Shown piece after piece: positions 53,389 through 62,953 of a stretch of 64,000 nt of DNA. Made by a program: the position numbers and the translations under genes. This DNA comes from Bacillota bacterium. Lineage in GTDB: Bacteria; Bacillota; Clostridia; Lachnospirales; Cellulosilyticaceae. The stretch's first letter is position 1. The number at the start of each line of letters is the position of its first letter. Location of the stretch: positions 29,706-93,705 of the forward strand of contig JAEWMQ010000021.1 of NCBI GenBank assembly GCA_023393125.1. Reading direction: 5' to 3'. The notes beneath the pieces are model-generated. The model did no database searches. It was not told the origin of the DNA and saw nothing but the letters and a program-made list of their open reading frames with translations.

Positions 53389-53439
53389 AAAAGGACTGTT
53401 ACATTAGCAAAAATACATTACTAATGTAACAGTCCTTTT
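53389..53439 (-). terminator. terminator of the amidohydrolase/xdh operon
   Basis: AAAAGGACTGTTACATTAG pairs perfectly with CTAATGTAACAGTCCTTTT, 41 bases after the stop at 53480, with a T-run on the minus strand. Confidence 0.92.
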
Positions 53440-53479
53440 AATTAATCATCACAACTATTTTAGTATGTATCTATTAGAA

Positions 53480-54697
53480 TTATAATCCGCCTGATACAAT
53501 ACTTCCTTTAAACATAACTGCCTTTCTCTCTGGAACTCTAGCTATAGCTTCTGCTGAGCATGACGCATCTAGAAAAACGATACTTGCCTCATCTCCAATC
53601 TTAGGCCATTGGCATTCCCCTTTGCTATCTAAAGGCGTCTTACCATTTGTAATGAACCCTAGAGCTCTTGTTAATGAGTATTCATCAATCCAGCCAAATT
53701 TCTCAGCCATCCTACTTGCTCTTTGTAGAAGGTCTCCACTACCAAAAGGACTCCAATGGTCATTAATATTATCATTAATGATATGAACTTTCACTCCTTT
53801 TTCGTACAGTAGTGGAATAGGAGGTGACGGCACATCTATAGGTGCTGTAGTAGCTACACTAATTTGTAATGCCGCTAATGCTTCAGCCAGTTCACTTACT
53901 TCATCACGGGAACTATCTCCCATACAATAGGCATGGCTGATATTGACTCTTCCTTGCCATTTTGCTTCTTCAACCATTTGTGCAAGGCGTCTAATGGTAT
54001 ACATACCTAGAGCTCCACCATTATGTAAGTGTATATCTACATCTGCATTAAATTCTACTGCAATCTCCATCATTTTTTCTAGAGAAGCCTCAATATCATT
54101 ATCAATGGTTGCTGGGTCTAATCCACCTACAATATTTACACCATTTCGCATGGCATCTTTCATGAAGGTAACAGAATTACTTCGTAATAATCCATGTTGA
54201 GGAAAAGCTACCAACTCATAATCCAGCTTATCTTTATAATGATCTAAAGCTGCCACAACTCTCTCCACATTACCTAGACCTATAACAGGATCCACATTAC
54301 TATGTACCCTAGCAAAAGTTGCCCCATAACCTGTGATTACTTGTAATAAACTCTCTGCTCTTTCCTTTGTATGTGAAAGAAATTCTGTAAGAAATCCCTC
54401 TTCTTCTTTAATTCTATCAAAAACACTGGTAAATGGTGTACTCGCCTTCCATGGTCCACCTAAATGACCTTTATCTAAATGGATATGCTTTTCTTTAAAT
54501 GAAGGTATGGCCAATAATTCCTTTGCATCTAAAACAGATATACCATCTGAAGGTAATTTGTCTATTCTAATATCTATAATTTTTCCATTTTCAATCAATA
54601 AGTGTTTAACCTTTGTTTTTGTACCGACAACCTCATTATTTTCGTACAAAAAACCTTCTTCAAGCAAAACATTACTTAACCAAAATTTCTTATTCAT
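53480..54697 (-). CDS. amidohydrolase of the cytosine deaminase type
   Basis: A 405-residue metal-dependent hydrolase. First metal motif KHIHLDKGHLGG near residue 67, a central VDIHLHNGGALG with further histidine, INISHAYCMGDSS, and VHIINDNINDHWSPFGSGDLLQ with the catalytic aspartate, as in cytosine deaminase CodA-like proteins. It removes an amino group from a pyrimidine-like or related ring, probably cytosine or isocytosine type; substrate is inferred only. It is the distal gene of the molybdenum hydroxylase locus, 143 bases after the cytidylyltransferase gene, fitting nucleobase metabolism. Confidence 0.85.
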   Translation of the reverse strand: MNKKFWLSNVLLEEGFLYENNEVVGTKTKVKHLLIENGKIIDIRIDKLPSDGISVLDAKELLAIPSFKEKHIHLDKGHLGGPWKASTPFTSVFDRIKEEEGFLTEFLSHTKERAESLLQVITGYGATFARVHSNVDPVIGLGNVERVVAALDHYKDKLDYELVAFPQHGLLRSNSVTFMKDAMRNGVNIVGGLDPATIDNDIEASLEKMMEIAVEFNADVDIHLHNGGALGMYTIRRLAQMVEEAKWQGRVNISHAYCMGDSSRDEVSELAEALAALQISVATTAPIDVPSPPIPLLYEKGVKVHIINDNINDHWSPFGSGDLLQRASRMAEKFGWIDEYSLTRALGFITNGKTPLDSKGECQWPKIGDEASIVFLDASCSAEAIARVPERKAVMFKGSIVSGGL

Positions 54698-54840
54698 GTT
54701 TATTTCCTTTCAGCTAGCTTGACTTCTTCACATCATGCTACTTTAATCTTCATTAACTTAATATACTAAGTAATCGTTTTTTACCTGTTTTCTCATTTTA
54801 CCTTTGATGTTTTTCCCAAGAAATGCCTTTTAATTAATGT

Positions 54841-55452
54841 CTAATCTATTTTAGTAGATTGGAGCAATTCATTAAAATCCAATTGGGTATCAATATCAAA
54901 TAATTCTTTTCGATGGCCTACTTCATATCTTATGACACACTCATGATGTCTGGCTATAAGCTGTTTTCCACCTTCATCTCCGCTTAGTTCCATCAATTCT
55001 TTTTGATAGACATGGGCAAAGATAACAGGATTTCCTCTTTCTCCTTCATAAAATGGACATAGTATGGCTGTTTCTTTTGCCTCTAGCGCTTTATACATCC
55101 CCATCATATCTTCTATTGTCTCTTCTCTTATAAGGGGAGCATCTCCTACAAAGAACATATAGGCATCACAAGGCTTACTTACCTTAACCCCTGATTTAAT
55201 GGATTCACTGATGCCTCTTTGGGGATTATTATTTTTTATAGCTTTGATGATGCCTTTTGAGCTTCTAGCACTACTTACTAAACTAAGAATTTCATCATAC
55301 TGTGATACGATAATCACTTCATAGAAATCTTGTTTTATTACCTTGTCAACAGTATGCATAATAAGCGGTTTTTCTTTATATAAAGTAAGAAGTTTATTTC
55401 CCTGAAACCGCTTACTAAAACCAGATGCTAAAATAATGGCAGTTATTTTCAT
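54841..55452 (-). CDS. molybdopterin cytidylyltransferase-like protein (MocA type)
   Basis: A 203-residue nucleotidyltransferase. The N-terminus ITAIILASGFSKRFQGNKLLTLYKEKPLI is the family's nucleotide-binding motif with GxSxRFxxxK, VGDAPLIREETI is the metal-binding stretch, and GERGNPVIFAHVY and GDEGGKQLIARHH are conserved. Relatives attach CMP to molybdopterin to make the dinucleotide cofactor used by xanthine-dehydrogenase-type enzymes. Its start overlaps the stop of the large hydroxylase subunit gene by one base, which supports that role. Confidence 0.85.
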   Translation of the reverse strand: MKITAIILASGFSKRFQGNKLLTLYKEKPLIMHTVDKVIKQDFYEVIIVSQYDEILSLVSSARSSKGIIKAIKNNNPQRGISESIKSGVKVSKPCDAYMFFVGDAPLIREETIEDMMGMYKALEAKETAILCPFYEGERGNPVIFAHVYQKELMELSGDEGGKQLIARHHECVIRYEVGHRKELFDIDTQLDFNELLQSTKID

Positions 55453-57728
55453 TATTTTAACATACCCATAACAATTTTTTCAGGCGTAATAGGTAGTTCT
55501 CTGACTGCAACACCTGTTCCATTGAATACAGCGTGTGCTAAGGCCGGCGAAGGTGTATTAATAACAACTTCTCCTATGGACTTCGCACCGAATGGTCCTG
55601 TTGGTTCATAGCTACTTTCAAAGGCTACACGTACTTTCCCTACATCTAATCGAGACGGAATTTTATACTGCATAAAGGAGTTGTTCATCATTTTCCCTTG
55701 TGCATTATATTGAATATCTTCATAAAGAGCCATACCTATTCCTTGTACAATACCACCTTCAGCTTGAATTCTAGCTAAAGAAGTATTAATCACTGTACCG
55801 CAGTCTACTACACCTACATAATCAATAATTTCCATCTCACCTGTCTCTGTATCAATTTCAAGCTCCACAAATCCAGTCATAAATGGTGGTGGTGAAGTTG
55901 GACTAGAATGAGACTTAGTAGCTGATAAATACTCACTCATATTACCTACCACTTGCCCTTCTCCTAAATCTTTAAGGGTTAATACTTTATTCCCATCTGA
56001 CGTTTCAAATTGCGCTCCTGTGAAAATAATTTCTTCTTCTGAAACCTCCAACACCTTAGCTGCTGTCTTAATCATTTTTTCTTTTAATGCTTCGCATGTA
56101 TTAATAACTGCCTGACCGGTTAAATAAGTGGTACTAGAAGCATAGGAACCAGCATCAAATGGTGAGATGTCTGTATCCACACCTGTTACAACAATTTTAT
56201 CCATTTCGCAATCTAAACATTCTGCAGCGATTTGCGCAAGGATGGTGTCACAGCCTGTTCCCATATCTGTTGCACCAATCATTAGGGTATAAAAACCATC
56301 ATCACCAAGTCTAATTTCAACTGCTGCCACGTCTATATTAGCAATCGCTGACCCTTGCATTGTCATAGCCATACCTACTGAGCGTACTTTATTTTTACCT
56401 ACTTGTTTATAAGGATATTTCTCATCCCAGCCAATAAGTTGTTTTCCCTTTAAAAGACATTCTTTAAGTGCTGTACTCTCTAGTCTATTATCATAATAAG
56501 CAGGCATAATTTCGCCTTCTTGTGCTATATTCTTTAAACGTAGTTCAACAGGATCAATACTTAGTTTACTCGCTAACTCATTCATAATACTTTCTAGGGC
56601 AAAAATTCCTTGAGTTGCCCCATACCCTCTAAAAGCACCTGCTGACATGGTATTGCTATAAACAACATCATAACTAAATTTAAAAGCCTTTGCTTTGTTA
56701 TATAAAGGTATGGTTTTATGTCCTGAGAGTCCAACTACAGTAGAAGCATGTTCCCCATAAGCTCCTGTGTTGGATAAAGTGTAAAGATCGATGGCTTTAA
56801 TATTCCCTTCCTTATCACTTCCTACTTTAACACGTATTTGCATCTCATGACGGCTTGTAGAAGCTTTAAAAGTTTCTTCTCTAGTAAAAATCATAGCAGC
56901 AGGCTTACCTGTCTTTTGAGTAACAAATGCTGGATAAATCTCTGAAACCATGGTTTGCTTCGCCCCAAAGCCACCACCAATACGGGGCTTAATAACACGT
57001 ACTTTTGTTTTAGGTAGTCCTAATGCTCTTGCCACATGTCTTCTCACATGAAAAGGAATTTGAGTACTTGATACTAAAGTAAGTCTTCCATTATGGTCTA
57101 AATAACTATAAGTTCTAAAGGTTTCCATCATTGCTTGTGCATTTGCCTTAGTATGATAAACATTTTCGATAATAACATCACTTTCGGCAAAGGCTGCTTC
57201 TATATCCCCATGTACCATACTTTCAGAAGCACATAGATTACGCATTCTATCTCCGCCTATAGGGAAATTAGTATGATAATCTTCTTCTGGATGAATAATA
57301 GTTGGATGATCTAATGCCTTAGTAAAATCAAGAACAGGCTCTAATACTTCATATTCTACTTTAATGAGTCTAAGCGCTTTAGTAACAGCCTCTTCACTTT
57401 CTCCAGCTACAATGGCTACTACATCCCCCACATAGCGTACATATTCTTCTAATATGTAACGGTCATATGGACTTGGTTCTGGATAAGACTGACCTGCCAT
57501 GGTAAAACGTGTACGTGGCACATCTTCATAAGTATAGACTGCTTCTATACCTGGTACCTTAAGAGCAATTGCTTTATTAATGCTTTTAATTCTAGCATAA
57601 GCATGTGGACTTCTTAATACTTTAACCACTAGGCATTCTTTAGGCATCATATCTGCTGTATATACTGGTTTTCCTGTTACAAGAGCTGTGGCATCTATTT
57701 TTTTTACATCTTTACTTATATATCTCAT
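55452..57728 (-). CDS. molybdenum hydroxylase large subunit (xanthine dehydrogenase type)
   Basis: A 758-residue catalytic subunit. The ATG at 57728 has an AGGAGGAAG site; twelve upstream in-frame codons are not used. The N-terminal part (VTGKPVYTADMM, VKVLRSPHAYARI) is the aldehyde oxidase a/b-hammerhead domain, followed by the molybdopterin-binding region with GGGFGAKQ near residue 250, SAGAFRGYGATQGIFALES, TDMGTGCDTILAQ and a final PTGPFGAKSIGEV with the catalytic glutamate region. It hydroxylates purines or similar heterocycles. It forms a complex with the FeS and FAD subunits encoded upstream. The exact substrate (xanthine, nicotinate or other) is open. Confidence 0.93.
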   Translation of the reverse strand: MRYISKDVKKIDATALVTGKPVYTADMMPKECLVVKVLRSPHAYARIKSINKAIALKVPGIEAVYTYEDVPRTRFTMAGQSYPEPSPYDRYILEEYVRYVGDVVAIVAGESEEAVTKALRLIKVEYEVLEPVLDFTKALDHPTIIHPEEDYHTNFPIGGDRMRNLCASESMVHGDIEAAFAESDVIIENVYHTKANAQAMMETFRTYSYLDHNGRLTLVSSTQIPFHVRRHVARALGLPKTKVRVIKPRIGGGFGAKQTMVSEIYPAFVTQKTGKPAAMIFTREETFKASTSRHEMQIRVKVGSDKEGNIKAIDLYTLSNTGAYGEHASTVVGLSGHKTIPLYNKAKAFKFSYDVVYSNTMSAGAFRGYGATQGIFALESIMNELASKLSIDPVELRLKNIAQEGEIMPAYYDNRLESTALKECLLKGKQLIGWDEKYPYKQVGKNKVRSVGMAMTMQGSAIANIDVAAVEIRLGDDGFYTLMIGATDMGTGCDTILAQIAAECLDCEMDKIVVTGVDTDISPFDAGSYASSTTYLTGQAVINTCEALKEKMIKTAAKVLEVSEEEIIFTGAQFETSDGNKVLTLKDLGEGQVVGNMSEYLSATKSHSSPTSPPPFMTGFVELEIDTETGEMEIIDYVGVVDCGTVINTSLARIQAEGGIVQGIGMALYEDIQYNAQGKMMNNSFMQYKIPSRLDVGKVRVAFESSYEPTGPFGAKSIGEVVINTPSPALAHAVFNGTGVAVRELPITPEKIVMGMLK

Positions 57729-57729
57729 T

Positions 57730-58182
57730 TTATGCTTCCTCCTGCAAATAAGCTTTAATGGCACGAAGTTGACCCATATAACCTGTACATCTGCATAAGT
57801 TGCCTGCTAAATACTGTTTAATGTCCTCTTCACTAGGATTTTTAAGTTCTCTCTTCATGGCTAATACATTCATAATAAATCCTGGACTACAAAAACCACA
57901 TTGTTCTGCACCGTCTTTAGCTAAAAATTCCCCAAAAGCTCGTGCTTCCTCTTGTACTCCCTCTAGAGTTGTCACCTTTTTACCATTGGCTCTTACTGCT
58001 AATACGGCGCATGATAATACAGGTACCCCCTCTAACCAAACAGTACATAATCCACAGTTTGTGGTTTCACATCCTCTTTTTACACTATAACATCCTTTTG
58101 AACGTATATAATCAATAAGCATTAGGTCTGCTGCTACTTCGTCTTCATAAAGCTTATTATTTATCCATACCTTTATTTTCAT
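57730..58182 (-). CDS. molybdenum hydroxylase [2Fe-2S] subunit
   Basis: A 150-residue protein with two [2Fe-2S] clusters. The plant-type ferredoxin domain holds CYSVKRGCETTNCGLCTVW and the C-terminal helical domain holds QCGFCSPGFIMNV and NLCRCTGY. It passes electrons from the molybdenum centre to FAD. Its stop is separated from the large-subunit start by one base, and the FAD subunit gene lies 90 bases upstream. Confidence 0.95.
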   Translation of the reverse strand: MKIKVWINNKLYEDEVAADLMLIDYIRSKGCYSVKRGCETTNCGLCTVWLEGVPVLSCAVLAVRANGKKVTTLEGVQEEARAFGEFLAKDGAEQCGFCSPGFIMNVLAMKRELKNPSEEDIKQYLAGNLCRCTGYMGQLRAIKAYLQEEA

Positions 58183-58272
58183 CTCTCTACCATCCTTACC
58201 TATGTATATTCATTTATGATTTTAAGCTCAATATGATTTGTCATTTAAATCTATATACTTTTATCAACTAGA

Positions 58273-59049
58273 CTAAATAAGCTCCTCTAGACCTCTTCTG
58301 ACTAATACTTTTGCCAAATGCATTCTATAGTCTTTGCTAGCTCTTATATTAGTACCGAAGTTAAGCTCGCTTGCAACAGCTTCTGCAACTTCATCAATCT
58401 CATGTCCATCTTGAAGTTTTTTCATCCCGTTGTATGCAAGTTTTGCTTTTGATGGTCTAGCACCTACTACAATTTTATATTGATGATCTGTCTTACTGAT
58501 ACAAACTGTTAAATTCGGAAAATCTGTGGCTGTCTGACGTTGGCATTTATACACTGCTTTTACCTTTTGTTTCTTTAAAATAAGCTTTACTAATAAATCT
58601 TTTTGATGAGGTGCTTTCATAAATTCTTCTAAAGACATAATGCCTGCCCCATACAACTCAACCTTTGCATCTAAAGCTAATAAAACAGTTAAAGGATCTG
58701 AAAATCCAAAACGTGAAAAAACGCTTCCTCCTATAGTTGCTGTATTTCTAAACTGTGTCCCTACAATATGAGAAAATGCTTCTTTAAAGAGCGGTCCAAA
58801 ATAGGTTTCTAACACCTTACTTTCTTCCATTTGTCTAAGGCTAGTCATAGCACCAATTTCAATGACATCTTCTTTTTCTTCAATTTGATCTAGTCCAAGC
58901 TGAGATAAATCAATAGCAACAGGCACCATTTTATTTTGCATTCTAAGCCACATCATGCCACCTAGAATTATATTTTTCTTTCCGCTTACCAGCTTGTTAT
59001 AGGCTTCTTCTAAGCTATTTGCTATAAAATACTCCTTAATTGTAATCAT
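58273..59049 (-). CDS. molybdenum hydroxylase FAD-binding subunit
   Basis: A 258-residue flavoprotein with the PCMH-type FAD motifs: AYNKLVSGKKNIILGGMMWL near the start and the signature IVGTQFRNTATIGGSVFSRFGFSDPL near 95-120, then RAS-type C-terminal region. It transfers electrons from the iron-sulphur subunit to an external acceptor. It follows the ABC transporter ATPase gene by 13 bases, showing that the importer and the enzyme share a transcript. Confidence 0.9.
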   Translation of the reverse strand: MITIKEYFIANSLEEAYNKLVSGKKNIILGGMMWLRMQNKMVPVAIDLSQLGLDQIEEKEDVIEIGAMTSLRQMEESKVLETYFGPLFKEAFSHIVGTQFRNTATIGGSVFSRFGFSDPLTVLLALDAKVELYGAGIMSLEEFMKAPHQKDLLVKLILKKQKVKAVYKCQRQTATDFPNLTVCISKTDHQYKIVVGARPSKAKLAYNGMKKLQDGHEIDEVAEAVASELNFGTNIRASKDYRMHLAKVLVRRGLEELI

Positions 59050-59062
59050 ATCAACTTCTCCT

Positions 59063-59860
59063 CTACTTCTGACGATATAAAATACTACTTTCTATGTCTT
59101 GATTAAGTTCTATTGCTTCTCCATAAGCTTTCTTTAAAAGCTTAATAAGTGTCTTTTTAGCCATTTTATTATCTTTATCTCCCTCTTCAGTAAGACAAAC
59201 GACTCCAAGAATCTGCTTATGATGAAGGACAACAATTCGGTCTGCATACTGCAAAGCTAGATTCGGATCATGAATGGCTATTAAAACTGCTTTATTAGTC
59301 TGATCTTTGACCTGCTTTAAGGTATGTAAAAATTCATTCTGACGTTTAAAATCCAGATGGGCAGTAGGTTCATCTAATAGCATCACATTTGTTTTTTGCA
59401 TAAGCGCCCTAGCTAAATAAACCATTTGTCTTTCTCCACCGCTTATTTGACTAAGCCTACTTGCTTTGAGATGGCTCAGATTTAAATCATTTAAAATCTT
59501 CTCTACCTCCGCATAATCCCTTTTCTTAGGTGTTTGCCAAAAATCTAAATAAGGTGTAATGCCCATCAAAATAAAATCACTCACAGTATACTCTAAGTCA
59601 CACACCATTTGCTGTGGCACATATGTTATTTGTTTGGCACGTTCCCTAGGTTTCATCTTACTAATAGGCCTCTCATCTAGAAAAACGTCTCCGTAAGCCA
59701 CCGGCAAAAGACCAGCTGTAGCCTTTATAAGTGTTGTCTTTCCTGTTCCATTAAGCCCTAAAACTGCCACGAGTTCACCTTGTTTTATATGTAAACTAAA
59801 ATCCTCTATAATAACTTTTAAGCCACGTTCTAGTTTTATATTTTTTATATGAAGGCTCAT
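59063..59860 (-). CDS. ABC importer ATPase (FecE/BtuD family)
   Basis: A 265-residue ATPase: Walker A GLNGTGKTT, Q-loop YVPQQ, ABC signature SGGERQMVYLARALMQ, Walker B VMLLDEPTAHLD and the switch histidine IHDPN. Such ATPases serve type II importers of vitamin B12, siderophores, or molybdate/tungstate. Start overlaps the upstream permease stop by four bases. Position next to a molybdenum enzyme makes molybdate or tungstate the leading candidate, as in the MolBC system of Haemophilus; this is inference. Confidence 0.92.
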   Translation of the reverse strand: MSLHIKNIKLERGLKVIIEDFSLHIKQGELVAVLGLNGTGKTTLIKATAGLLPVAYGDVFLDERPISKMKPRERAKQITYVPQQMVCDLEYTVSDFILMGITPYLDFWQTPKKRDYAEVEKILNDLNLSHLKASRLSQISGGERQMVYLARALMQKTNVMLLDEPTAHLDFKRQNEFLHTLKQVKDQTNKAVLIAIHDPNLALQYADRIVVLHHKQILGVVCLTEEGDKDNKMAKKTLIKLLKKAYGEAIELNQDIESSILYRQK

Positions 59861-60858
59861 TGCTCTGCCCTGCCTCTTTGATACAATAGATGTGCTAAGA
59901 AAGGTGCCCCCACAAAGGTAGTTAAAACACTTACTGGGATTTCTGCCGCATACAAAGATCTAGCTAATGTATCCGCCAATAATAATAACCCCGCTCCCAT
60001 GCATAAACTCATTGGCATTTCTTTTTCTAAATTATTACCCACTAAAAGTTTAACAATATGTGGCGCCACCAAGCCAATCCAGCTAATCACACCTGCTACT
60101 GATACAACAGCTGCTACAAGTAGTGTGACTGCGCCAATGGCTATTATTCTAATAGACTTCACATTTACACCTAAAGTGGCCGCTTCCTCATCTCCTAATG
60201 TTAAAACTTTAAGAGGCCATCTCAGTATAAATAAAGTAACAATACCTACGCCTATACTAGGCCATATGAGTCCAAATCTTTCCCAGTTTGCTTTATAAAA
60301 ACCTCCCATTAACCAAAATTCTATAGTAGGAAGTTGTTTATAAGGATCCGCCCCATACTTAAGAAGCATGGTAATGGCCGAAGCAACAGAACTTATAACA
60401 ATGCCTGCAATAACAAGTCCTAATAACTTATTAGCCTTACTCATCCTTGCCATAATAAGTGCAAGGGTAACAGCTACAATACCTCCACAAAAAGCCATCA
60501 TTTGAAGCGCATGAGGAAACCGTGGAAAAAATAAGATAGCTAAAATAGCTCCCACACCACATCCTGAACTAACACCTAGTACATCTGGAGACACCAGAGG
60601 ATTTTGAAATAAACCTTGATAAATGGTACCAGCCAAAGATAACGCACCTCCACTAAGTATTACAATAACTATACGCGGCAAACGAATTTGCATGATTAAG
60701 GTATAAAGAGAAGAGGTGGTATCTCTTCCCAATAGCACCTCTCCTAATTCTTCAAGTGACATAGGATATCTTCCTACCATAAGTGCCATACCGCTTAAAG
60801 CTAAAAGTATACCTATTGCAACTAATAACTTCCGCTTATATGGGCACCTCTGAATCAT
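59857..60858 (-). CDS. ABC importer permease (FecCD family)
   Basis: A 333-residue membrane protein with about ten membrane segments and FecCD signatures: IRLPRIVIVILSGGALSLAGTIYQGLFQNPLVSPDVLGVSSGCG, GDEEAATLGVNV (ATPase contact loop), and AVVSVAGVISWIGLVAPHIVKLLVG. It pairs with the ATPase gene and the binding protein gene on either side, each overlapping by four bases. Confidence 0.93.
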   Translation of the reverse strand: MIQRCPYKRKLLVAIGILLALSGMALMVGRYPMSLEELGEVLLGRDTTSSLYTLIMQIRLPRIVIVILSGGALSLAGTIYQGLFQNPLVSPDVLGVSSGCGVGAILAILFFPRFPHALQMMAFCGGIVAVTLALIMARMSKANKLLGLVIAGIVISSVASAITMLLKYGADPYKQLPTIEFWLMGGFYKANWERFGLIWPSIGVGIVTLFILRWPLKVLTLGDEEAATLGVNVKSIRIIAIGAVTLLVAAVVSVAGVISWIGLVAPHIVKLLVGNNLEKEMPMSLCMGAGLLLLADTLARSLYAAEIPVSVLTTFVGAPFLAHLLYQRGRAEQ

Positions 60859-61940
60859 AGTCCCATATCCTCCTGTGTAATCTCGATATCATAAAATGTC
60901 TTATAAAAATCTTGTGCATCCTTTGTATAAGCTTCTACTGAATAAAGCTCTGGGTGAAGCTGATGTGTAAGCCATAATATACCTAAAATAGATGATGGTG
61001 TTGGATAATCCCAAGCTTCTAATACAGATGGGAAAGTATACACTCTATTTTCTTTAATAGCATTCACTGATGTAAGCTGCGCATCTTTAGTTAATTCACT
61101 AATGTCATAGCTTGCATAATTCACATTAAATATAAACTCTGGATCCCAAGCTAAAATTTGTTCAGCTGATACATTAGCCCAGTAACCATCTGTTAATTCT
61201 TCTGATACATTTTGACCACCTGCAAGATGAATTAAATCATTTTGATACATATTAGCAGTACATGTTGTAAAAGCACTTGAACCACCTGACATATAAACGC
61301 GAGGTTTTTCTTCTAAGCCTTCAGTTAAACCACTAATTTCAGCTATTTTTTCTTCATAATAGCTGAAAAGTGCTTCTGCTCTCTCTTCTTCTCCAATAGC
61401 TGTTCCAATTAAGGTAATACACTCTAAAAATTGATCCATACTTTCTGGTTCTACAACAATAACTGGTATATTTAAAGCTTCAAATTGCTCTACAAATTCC
61501 TCTAAACGATAGGGTAAAATCACAAGGTCTGGCTTAAGGGCAAGTGTTTCTTCTACACTAATGCTTTTACTTGTCCCCACACCTGGTAATTCTAAGAATT
61601 CTGGTGCTGCCTTTTTATAGATTTCGCGTGTATCTGCTTTCATTTCAAGTCCTACTACTTTATCTTCTGCACCAAGTGCAATCAGTAAAGATGAAGAAAT
61701 ATAATAAGATGATACAATACGTTTTATTTCTCTTGGAAGCTCTACTGTGCGTCCTAATTGATCAATTACGGTAATTGTTTCTGGCTGAGCAGCTTCATTT
61801 TGTTCAAGCTTACTACCTTCTTGTACATTTTCTATATTAGCCGAAGCCTGATCTGTAGGTACGTTATTATTAGCACATCCTACTAGGCTTGTTCCCATAA
61901 TCATTAAACTTAATAGTAAACTTGCAATTTTTTTAGACAT
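60855..61940 (-). CDS. ABC importer substrate-binding lipoprotein
   Basis: A 361-residue lipoprotein with a lipobox ending LVGC at about residue 22 after MSKKIASLLLSLMIM. The mature part is a type II (BtuF/FhuD-like) binding protein: TVIDQLGRTVELPREIKRIV, EETLALKPDLVILPYRLEEFVEQ, and NVSAEQILAWDPEFIFN. Start at the ATG at 61940; the frame could begin one codon earlier at a GTG. It overlaps the end of the NTPase gene by a few bases. Substrate is probably an oxyanion or metal complex given the neighbouring molybdenum enzyme, but a siderophore or cobalamin is possible. Confidence 0.9.
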   Translation of the reverse strand: MSKKIASLLLSLMIMGTSLVGCANNNVPTDQASANIENVQEGSKLEQNEAAQPETITVIDQLGRTVELPREIKRIVSSYYISSSLLIALGAEDKVVGLEMKADTREIYKKAAPEFLELPGVGTSKSISVEETLALKPDLVILPYRLEEFVEQFEALNIPVIVVEPESMDQFLECITLIGTAIGEEERAEALFSYYEEKIAEISGLTEGLEEKPRVYMSGGSSAFTTCTANMYQNDLIHLAGGQNVSEELTDGYWANVSAEQILAWDPEFIFNVNYASYDISELTKDAQLTSVNAIKENRVYTFPSVLEAWDYPTPSSILGILWLTHQLHPELYSVEAYTKDAQDFYKTFYDIEITQEDMGL

Positions 61941-62466
61941 CACTTAAAATCCTCTCTACTTCTTCTTTTATTTTCATATGTACATCGCGTGCATTATGAT
62001 GATTTAATAATAAAATCAATGTATCTTGTCGCTGTTTAATGGTTTCTAATAAAGGAACCTGGACTTGTTGCAAGACACCTAGCACCATTTTGTTGCTATC
62101 TAACACCTGACATACTTGATGATTAAATCTTGTAGCCATCCTTTCTAGTCGTCCTAATTCATCCATTAATATAATAGGGTTAGAGTCTTCTAAACTCTTC
62201 TTTAATACTTCAACACCTAATGACTCGAAAGTCTCTGTAATGGGAGTACAACTTATTTTACTGGTCTGAATAGATATGGGCATATGATTTCTATATTCCT
62301 CAGTTTCTACTAAACCTTTTAAGTAAAATCCCATACGCTGATTTTCTATTTCATACGGTAATGTTGTAAAACCACTTACTTGAAGTTGCATTTCCTCAAT
62401 CAACCTATTGATGAGTGTTGATTTACCAATTTGCTTTTCTCCTGTAATAAATACATTTTTAATCAT
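61933..62466 (-). CDS. THEP1-like nucleoside-triphosphatase
   Basis: A 177-residue P-loop protein: Walker A ITGEKQIGKSTLI at residues 7-19, KVSGFTTLPYE-like QVSGFTTLPY, and a Walker B IILMDELGRLER near 100. This matches the NTPase_1/THEP1 family of nucleotide hydrolases. Members sometimes lie next to metal ABC importers and molybdenum enzymes; the role is unknown. It is the first gene of the molybdenum hydroxylase operon, with a GAGGAAG ribosome binding site, and may regulate or energise cofactor or metal handling. Confidence 0.8.
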   Translation of the reverse strand: MIKNVFITGEKQIGKSTLINRLIEEMQLQVSGFTTLPYEIENQRMGFYLKGLVETEEYRNHMPISIQTSKISCTPITETFESLGVEVLKKSLEDSNPIILMDELGRLERMATRFNHQVCQVLDSNKMVLGVLQQVQVPLLETIKQRQDTLILLLNHHNARDVHMKIKEEVERILSDV

Positions 62467-62953
62467 CTACTTCTTCCTCTATCTAGGCTTCTACCTCCAT
62501 TTTATCTTCTTAACTCAATGACTTATTTGAGATTAAATTCAAATAAAAATAATATATCTATTTAATTTTTTCCCATTAGTTATAATAACATATTTTGTAT
62601 ACTGTTGTAACTTTTTATCAAAAATTATTATATTATATGTCATCTTATAAGTTACCTCATTCTAAATGTCATCATTTAGTCATTCAAAAAAAGGACCTTT
62701 AGGCCTTGAAATTTAAAAACAAATTTCATGCACTTGATGAGTAACAACAGCAACTACACTGAGGGATATTTTTTGACTACTTCCCTTATAAGTAACTTCT
62801 TTGTTCATTATATAAAAATAGCTTAGAAGCAAATTGCCTCTAAGCCAATACCACCTTACACTAACTACACCTTCAAAATTCAAAACATATAATCGTTCTA
62901 AACCTTGATATTACTAGATTTTGTTTATTAAACTTAACTAGCATATTAACGTA
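62467..62953. other. intergenic region upstream of the molybdenum hydroxylase operon
   Basis: About 490 bases without a gene. On the minus strand a possible promoter (TTACAA near 62605-62610, 17 bases, TATTAT near 62582-62587) overlaps an imperfect inverted repeat (62579-62589 with 62601-62611, 7 of 11 identical). Two hairpins lie farther upstream: GAAATTT/AAATTTC at 62708-62727 and AAGG.CCT/AGG.CCTT near 62692-62707 followed on the minus strand by seven T, a possible terminator or leader attenuator. No known riboswitch, including the molybdenum cofactor type, is recognised. Confidence 0.35.
62815..62846 (-). terminator. terminator of the flavin-fold gene
   Basis: GGCTTAGAGGCAA and TTGCTTCTAAGCT arms on the minus strand followed by ATTTTTAT, about 110 bases past the stop at 62954. 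Confidence 0.75.
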
